64,000 nucleotides of DNA from Agaricus subrufescens (taxonomy: Eukaryota; Basidiomycota; Agaricomycetes; Agaricales; Agaricaceae): assembly GCA_029945375.1 (NCBI GenBank), contig CM057064.1, positions 2,852,001 through 2,916,000 on the forward strand, given 5' to 3'. Positions 57,689 to 64,000 of the stretch are shown here, piece after piece. Every line of letters begins with the position of its first letter. Position 1 is the stretch's first letter. The position numbers and the translations under genes were made by a program. Below the pieces are notes generated by a model. The model was not told the origin of the DNA, did not search any database, and worked only from the letters and a program-made list of their open reading frames with translations.

Positions 57689-58541
57689 ATGCGCCTCATC
57701 CTTTCTTCCCGCTATCCCAGAAATAGTACCTACTCAACAGAGGGAGGGCAGGTTCTCTACAAGGTGAACAAACCTATCAATTCTATTATTGCGACAATCA
57801 GGAAAGCTGTTAGTACGGTCAATGGCGTTTGGCAAGGGGATCTCCAGCAGCTAGAAGGTCCTAGGCGTCAATCACTGCGCTCGGATGTAGCTGTGGCTGT
57901 AGAGAGCTGGGAAGATCTTGATTCATATCGTTCGAGAGAATCTGGAGACGTGCAATTTGCAGATTATGTCAATCCAGAGGATGATGATCAGGGCTCTAGA
58001 CTCGATCACAGCGCTACGAGCGCTGGTTCCTCGGCATCAGGAGACCAGTTTGCCTTCTATTCTCAGGTTGATTTTCGGTTCTTGACGCCTACCCGATTTT
58101 ATTATAACGGTTTGAGCGTTCCTGTTACCGAATATTTTCGAAAGGAAGGTTGGTCAACGTATGGAAGGTGAGATTCTAGTTTTGCCTGTAGTTCATACTT
58201 TACGAGCTTAATTATTTAGAGGACGAGTCTTCAAAGCTTCCGATGGTAAAGAGTATCGTTGGCAGTTATGTTTCGGGCCGATAGAGGTAACCAACCAAAT
58301 TGTTGTAAGAGATATAAACTCACTGCACCCACTTATGTAGCTGATCAGAAACGACGAAAGTAAAGAGCGCGTTGTCAAATACCAGTATTTTCGACCATCA
58401 ATGGGAAATATCATGAAAGGCAGACCACCTTCATTGGAAATTGATGATAGTTGCACCCCGATTCTCGATGAGATCATTATGACATTTGTTTACTGTCACA
58501 AGTTGCGAGAGGTGAGAGAGCAGTCAATGGGGCGACGGTAA
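57689..58541 (+). CDS. DUF6593-type protein 2 (tandem paralog)
   Basis: Tandem copy of the gene at 56239. It begins MRLILSSRYPRNSTYSTEGG then QVLYKVNK. The core FRFLTPTRFYYNGLSVPVTE, YFRKEGWSTYGR and GRVFKASDGKEYRWQLCFGP is almost identical, while the linker is diverged. The same two introns are present (near 58169-58218 and 58288-58339). It ends VREQSMGRR, TAA at 58539-58541, so its C-terminus differs from copy 1. Function unknown. Confidence 0.75.
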
Positions 58542-58849
58542 ATTAAAAAAATGTGAGTCAATCTCGATTTGTCGAACTTTATTCACCTCTATTTCGCATT
58601 GAGTAGAGCCGAATATGAAACGACCTTTCCGTGTATAGTCTTTGCCAATCTAGAGTTTGACACAAGCAACGCCACATTAAATCTACTAAACTCGAACAGG
58701 GGCATTTTATGTACGTATACATTGCCTAAAACTATTAATACAAGAAGGGCGACAATAGTTTTTCGACAATTCAAAAAGCATGATCATGTCTATCGATGTA
58801 CATCATAAGGCAAGTCATGAAAACACGTAAAAAACAAAGCGTTACACAT
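58542..58849. other. Convergent 3' interval
   Basis: About 300 bases between DUF6593 gene 2 (+) and SHO1 (-). Nothing was seen. Confidence 0.45.
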
Positions 58850-60124
58850 TTACAAGATAGAGAGATAGTTGGATGGGGCAACTAGCGGCGTATAGGTGGT
58901 CAGCTTCTAGACGCTTTGACGAGAAAAGGATGACACTCACTTCCTTTTGCTCCATTAGATTTCATCGCTTCCCACCACTTGCCGGACTTGTCAAAGATCT
59001 CTAGAATTTCACCTCTCGTGAGCTCCAATTCGCAAGGGTCTGAATCGGATGCTTTATCTGGAAGAGTAGTAGATCAGCTTTGGAAAAACTAGTCGCTCAT
59101 ACTCTAAGCTTACAGTCGAAGAGTGCCTTGGCCCGGGCAATTACTTTCGGTGCCGGAGTCGCATCGGTCGTGGTAGGGAGAGAACTCGGGGGCCTAGCTT
59201 GACCCACATTTGAACCGGATCCTCTATCGCCAGGCGCTCCTTCGTGGACATCATTCGGGTGGGTCGGCACAGGGAATTCAGGAGCAGGTGGCACATCCCT
59301 CATAGAACCAGCACCACCAGGTGTTTGCGGAGGGGTACTCCAGACACCAGCCGATCTACGTCTGTGGCTTTCTGGGTTGCCCGTACTGTCTCGAACACCA
59401 CTGCCCCTGAACCCAGCTCCAGTACCGGGACCACCATCAGGGCCCATGCTTTGTAGTGGAAGTGCAGCTGGTACACCCTCGGCATACTTGTGGGCAAACG
59501 CATCCATGGGGGGTGGTGCAACACCATTTGGTTGCCACGACTGCGCCCGGCCATTGTGCGCGACGAGACGGTAGATGTACGAGGACGGCTCGCATGAGAG
59601 TATGAGGATCCAAACGACGTTAACAATACATGTTATGATCCAGCCTGCAGCGACGGCCTTCTGTGCTGATGTAGGATTATGGAATATGTTGTTATGAACG
59701 CCTTGTGCCCCATACGACGCCGCGAGAGCAGCGAAGATCGAGATGGTAATGCCGTACTGGAAGAGGGACTCGCCGAAGAAACACATAATAACCCCAATAA
59801 TGACGCCAAGCTGTAGAATGATGCCGAACCATAGAGTCCCGATGGCGTCGTTGCCGACTGAAAAATGGTCAATGGAGGTTCTGCAAAACGGACAGTCTAC
59901 CCTACCTCTATTCGTCACGTAAGCTTGAGATACGAATGAAATGAACCACGCTGTCTATTTCGATGAAAACGTGTCAGACACACCTCGACTAGCAATACAT
60001 TAAGGGGGAATATACATACCACTGATAGAACCAAAGACGCGAGGAAAGTGAAGCTCTTTCCCAAGGATCTTGAATAGTTCATAGGTTGATATGTCCGATC
60101 TGCACCTTCCGAGCTTGGGTCCAT
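58850..60124 (-). CDS. SHO1: Sho1-type osmosensor (4 TM + SH3)
   Basis: Plasma-membrane scaffold of the high-osmolarity MAPK branch. ATG at 60124: MDPSSEGADRTYQPMNYSRS. Four TM helices follow: SFTFLASLVLSV; AWFISFVSQAYVTNR; TLWFGIILQLGVIIGVIMCF; and GITISIFAALAASYGAQGVH plus WIITCIVNVVWILILSCEPS. The Sho1 signature GNDAIGTLWFGI is intact. A Pro/Gly-rich linker leads to the SH3 domain: RAKALFDCK, then ASDSDPCELELTRGEILEIF and DKSGKWWEAMKSNGAKG. A last intron joins to IAPSNYLSIL, TAA at 58850. The SH3 aromatic residues (ALFDC, WW, PSNYL) are conserved. At least four introns are implied. Confidence 0.92.
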
Positions 60125-60605
60125 TTTGGGGAATTTGCGAACTGTTTGTATAGATTGAACAAGAGGATAGCGTGTAGCAAATTACAGGGAGGGGGAGAGA
60201 GGCTCAGTGAAGTGGGCACATGCAAGAGCGGAGGAAAGACGTTGAAAACCCAGTTATGACAACTATTTCCATTTCCTGCGATTCTAGCGCCAGAAGTCAG
60301 GGTCATTAGTGCATGTTCAACATTCAACACGTCATCCTTGTTCGCTTTCAATAGCTCCTTTCCACACGCCAGCCGAATGCCCGCATTTATTGTACAGACT
60401 TTCAGCCAGTTCCAGAATTTGCCTGCACAAGCGACGCTGTCGGTGTATTGGGTGGGTTGCGTGGTGTTTTTGTGATGGGACACTGGAGCATCGTGTGAAT
60501 CTTTATTGCCGAACAGCATGGGACATTATAAATAAGTACATGGAAAGTTCTATAGATGAGAATCTGATTATACAATAAAACATCGAAGCCGTGAACCATC
60601 TCTTA
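60125..60605. promoter_or_regulatory. SHO1 promoter / reductase 3' flank
   Basis: About 480 bases. An open minus-strand frame (60079-60519) overlaps SHO1 exon 1 and shows no known domain, so it is not called a gene. Confidence 0.4.
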
Positions 60606-63600
60606 TCACTGCATGGCTCCTGCCCTTCTCCAATACGCGATATATTCCTCCAGATGTTGCCTGCCAATAGCTGTGCTCTTCCCAAGAGTCGGTGATTCTT
60701 GCCTCGTGCCCGAAGTATCCAGAGCCACTCCCGACGATAAATGGTGCACAAAGTTGGTTTCCAAGAAATTCAGTACCTTGAAAGCAGGATTCTGCTCCTC
60801 GCCCGCTGCTTTGACCTTGTCCAGCCATTCACCAAACGGAATGATAGGCAAAGGCTGTGAGCCACCCAGAATCAAAGCGACGTTTTCAACGAAACCCTCC
60901 CACGATTGACGAGAGGGATTCTCCAAATGAGAAACTGGCCTGAAGGTCTTGGCAACTAGCAGCTCGGAGATAATTGTGCATGCCCTATTGACTGGGATCC
61001 ACGAGAACGATCCACTGAGCGCAGGAACTACGCCGAGTTTAGCACACGAGTGCACAATGAGCGGGACGTGTTCGCTTTCATTCCAAGATCCAGAACCCTC
61101 TGGACCCGTCATTTGACCGATACGGACCGTAGAACTTTGAACCACGGCATCATCTTGACCATACATTTCATTCGCAGCTAACCCAATGCGCTCGCCTACC
61201 CATTTCCCCTCTGGATAACCCCAGTCACCAGTATTGATAGCACCCAGGGGGATTTCAGGAACTTCGGAAGGGCCATTAGGGTTCTGGGTGTGGAAATGAC
61301 TGGCGACGGAGATCGAAGATGTGAAGATAACACGAGTAGGGTCTGTATTCGAGGGACGAGCTCCGGCACTTTGAATTCCGAGACGGAATAAGTTCGCAAG
61401 TGCCTTGATGTGGGGTTCAAACGAGGCCAGATTACGATTGAAATTAACGGGCCAGGCGTTGTGAATGATGTGAGTGACACCGACGATCTAATTGGAATTG
61501 TGAGTCCGTAAGTCCAGGGAGTCCAAGGATACTACGAACCTCGTTGTATTTTGCCTCGTCAAGTCCCAAATCTTCTTTGCTGGGTTCAGCTTCGAGGATC
61601 TCGACCTTCTCCCAATGTTTTTCCTCCATCTTCGCTCCTCTTTTAGCCATCAAACCTATCTGTCTGTCACGAGGATCGGTGCCTGCAACAGCACGATTCA
61701 AACAGTAGACCCTCCTAACACTTTCATCTCCGGCAAATCGTGCGAGCAGGAAGCATCCCAAACTACCAGTGGATCCGGTCAACAGGATAACCTTGCGACT
61801 ATCATAGTCTCCGGTGAACTCCTTCCTCTTCTGGCGAGCCTCGGCAGCAATACCGGCATAGGAAGCCAGCTCTAAGCGATACTTCTGTTCCATTTCCTCC
61901 ATAGCCCTAATCCTCTTAGTTTCCTTATCTTCCGTAGCATCATTTTGCGCTCCTTCCATAACTGCTCTGACGGCATTATAAAGTTTAATAGTCGATGAGT
62001 TCTCGAAAATGAAGTCCGATTCGAGGTCAGTAACGGGACAAGGAAGGCCCCGAGTAGCTTTGAGGCCGTTGAGGATAGCACGACGAAGCCGGGTGGCTTG
62101 CAGACTGTCCATCCCTGCTTCGAAAAAGTCGGCAGTGTCATCATTGATGGAAATAATAGCGGGGGTAACTTGGCCAACGTGGTTCCTAATAGCCGTTTTA
62201 AGGGCTTCGCCACCGTCAACTGAGGGCAGAGGAAGGGGCGCGGCCTTCACATTCTCTGAACGCTCATAGGCTGCTTTGATATCTGCCTCGAATGCTATCC
62301 AATTGGCTTTACGCAAGAGACTTCCTTTGTCTGCACGTAGAAGTTGTTTTTCGCTGTCTTGCTTCGCGAAAACTATCATTTCACGGGTGACCTTCCCATG
62401 TGCATCAACGAACGAGTTGCCCTTTTCGAGATAAGGGTCTATTGATACGCGAAGACTCTGGACGGCCTTGGGGTCATTGATATCAAACGGCGAATCAAAT
62501 CTCAGCTCGACAATCAGACCAAGGGCTGTCTGACCGTTCCCGAAAGCAAGGACGTCCTTGACATCAGGGTGCGTACAGATCGTCTGTTCCAGGCTAGTGG
62601 GTCGAACCTTCTCGCCAGTGGCAAGGACAATCAGATCATCGGCTCGGCCCAATATTTTGAATTGGTTCTTGTTCTGGGGGTGGGCCTGGAGGAGGTCTTG
62701 GTTGATATGGTCTTCAGACCAACCAGGGGCGCGGCCGACAAGATGGTAGCCGTCACCGCCGTTCTCCGAAGGAAGGAATCTCAGGCCAGTGTCACTACGT
62801 GGCATCAAATAATGCCAGTCGTGTCCAGGAGGTACGCGTTCTATAGGTGTGATGCAACCTATCTCAGTAGTACCTGCAGGAAGAATGTCAGTTGTGTTTT
62901 TATTTGCGTCACCCGTACAAAGTCAACTTACCCCAGTGATTCAGGAGGCTGACACCACTAGCTACCAATTCATCGCCAACCGAGTCTTTCAATGCAGCGC
63001 CACCGATGACTACATATTCAAGTTCTTGGAGCGCTTTCAGTCCAACTCCATCCGGCAGGTTTCGTACGTCCTCGAGGATGGAAGGGACAGTGAGCATGTA
63101 TCGGGCCCCCGTCGCTTTCAACATAGCAAGAGCGCTCTTCCCAGTTGGTATAGTTGCCGCAGGGGGCATGACGAATGGCATACCTATCCCTAGCGAAAGT
63201 GAAGGAGCCATTAGGCCAAATCCCTGGGATCGATGATGAGAATGGTAACGAACTACAGAAGCTGGGCATATACGTACATGATAGAGTGGTAGAGTGGTGA
63301 CTTGATAGTTGAATGGCTCGCTTTGTTCTGGAATACGGTGGCAGGCGGGGTAGAGAAGAGGGTACAACTGACTGTGCCCAATGGGTTTGGGCAGACCGGT
63401 TGTACCAGAGGAATGCATGATGAAAGCGCTAGTATCAGAAGATTCAAATTTCGCACATCTCGGCGGAGTGGGATATCCAGCTATAGCGCCTGTTGGTCGA
63501 AGGAAGCTTTCATAACCGACAGTTTCAACGATCTTTGGGTATATGAAGCCCTCAGGCTGTTCTTCTTCGTATAGTCGGATAGTTTCATGGATCGCATGAG

Positions 63601-64000
63601 ACACTTGACTGGAGATGAGTACAGCACTGGGGTTGGTACTCTTCAAGAGATGCAAAATAGCAACGGGAGTTAAGCGAGCGGATATTTGGAGTACCTGAAT
63701 GGAAATACGTAAATGTGCTGTATACCGGGGAGAAAAAGAGAACAGGTATGAAACGATGACTGACCGGAGCTCCAATCCTCAGTAAAGCACACATGTAGAT
63801 GTAGAGGGTGATGTCGCTGCCGCAGAGGAGTGCTACAGGGGGGATCTTGGCATCTTGCTCGGTTCGCCCGGTCGTTGCCCCTACGCCTACGAGCCACGCA
63901 GCGGCGCGTTCAACAGCAGAGGCTAATTGAGAGAAAGTGATTATGCAAGGATTGGTGGGGTCATTCGCGCGAAGCTGCTGGCCAAAAATGTGGTTGGGGT
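60606..64000 (-). CDS. NRPS-like A-T-R reductase (5' end beyond window)
   Basis: Adenylation-thiolation-reductase enzyme of the kind that activates and reduces a carboxylic acid. It is partial: the 5' end lies past 64000. The A domain includes NPCIITFSQLASAVERAAAW, VALLCGSDITLYIYMCALLR, the ATP loop SSGTTGLPKPIGHSQ, LPLYHV, LNHWG and late motifs DTGLRFLPSENGG, ILGRADDLIVLATGEKV. The T domain has DDTADFFEAGMDSLQATRLR with the phosphopantetheine Ser. The R domain is an extended SDR: VILLTGSTGSLGCFLL (NADPH loop), RVYCLNRAVAGTD, ITHIIHNAWPVNFN-like sequence, SSISV and the catalytic YPEGK. It ends YWRRAGAMQ, TGA at 60606. Introns are short. The substrate cannot be read from the sequence (aryl acid or alpha-aminoadipate relatives); the Lys2 reading is less likely as the family is broad. 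Confidence 0.87.

Noticed and set aside
59244..59626. Open frames on both strands inside SHO1
   Set aside because: They are shadows of the proline/glycine-rich linker coding sequence.
60079..60519. 146-codon minus frame upstream of SHO1
   Set aside because: It overlaps SHO1 exon 1 in another frame and lacks any recognisable domain. It is more likely 5' UTR sequence.
1..64000. tRNA, rRNA or CRISPR features
   Set aside because: A read-through for B-box-like GGTTCGAATCC motifs with partner arms and for spaced direct repeats gave no convincing candidate. A tRNAscan or Infernal run would be decisive.

Overview
This window is nuclear DNA from a filamentous fungus, almost certainly a mushroom-forming basidiomycete (Agaricomycetes). 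The genes are split by many short introns of about 45 to 60 bases with GT..AG and a few GC..AG ends. Genes lie on both strands without operons. Several families are typical of Agaricomycetes: NACHT NTPases, tandem ricin-B lectins, DUF6593 proteins, an A-T-R reductase and a Sho1 osmosensor. No rRNA, tRNA, CRISPR or bacterial feature was seen. CDS coordinates below run from start codon to stop codon and include introns.

Region 1 (1-25.6 kb) is mainly core genes: a membrane-anchored GH5 exo-beta-1,3-glucanase, KIN17, an animal-type base-exchange phosphatidylserine synthase, a Zn2Cys6 transcription factor, ARP6, a TANGO2 protein and an importin-7/8 type karyopherin. Two long stretches (5.4-8.7 and 13.1-15.8 kb) have no recognisable gene and are rich in homopolymer A/T runs.

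Region 2 (26.5-51.8 kb) is accessory and is the most remarkable part. A NACHT gene at 26.5 kb is followed by a mirror-image locus. The left arm (about 30.0-36.2 kb) holds a tandem ricin-B lectin (+) and two small secreted six-cysteine proteins (-,-). The right arm (about 45.6-51.8 kb) holds the same set in reverse order and orientation: secreted protein (+), secreted protein (+), lectin (-). Non-coding spacers are also conserved between the arms. Near the axis sit two head-to-head NACHT genes (41.1-45.4 kb). An island of ordinary genes (a 112-aa orphan and a URC1/GTP cyclohydrolase II-like gene, 37.6-40.6 kb) interrupts only the left half. Together these genes suggest a lectin / secreted protein / intracellular NTPase module, possibly for defence or non-self recognition. 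That role is inference.

Region 3 (52.8-64 kb) holds a six-TM voltage-gated K+ channel back-to-back with a putative mitochondrial membrane protein (98 bp between start codons), a tandem pair of DUF6593 genes, SHO1, and an NRPS-like A-T-R reductase cut off by the right window edge.
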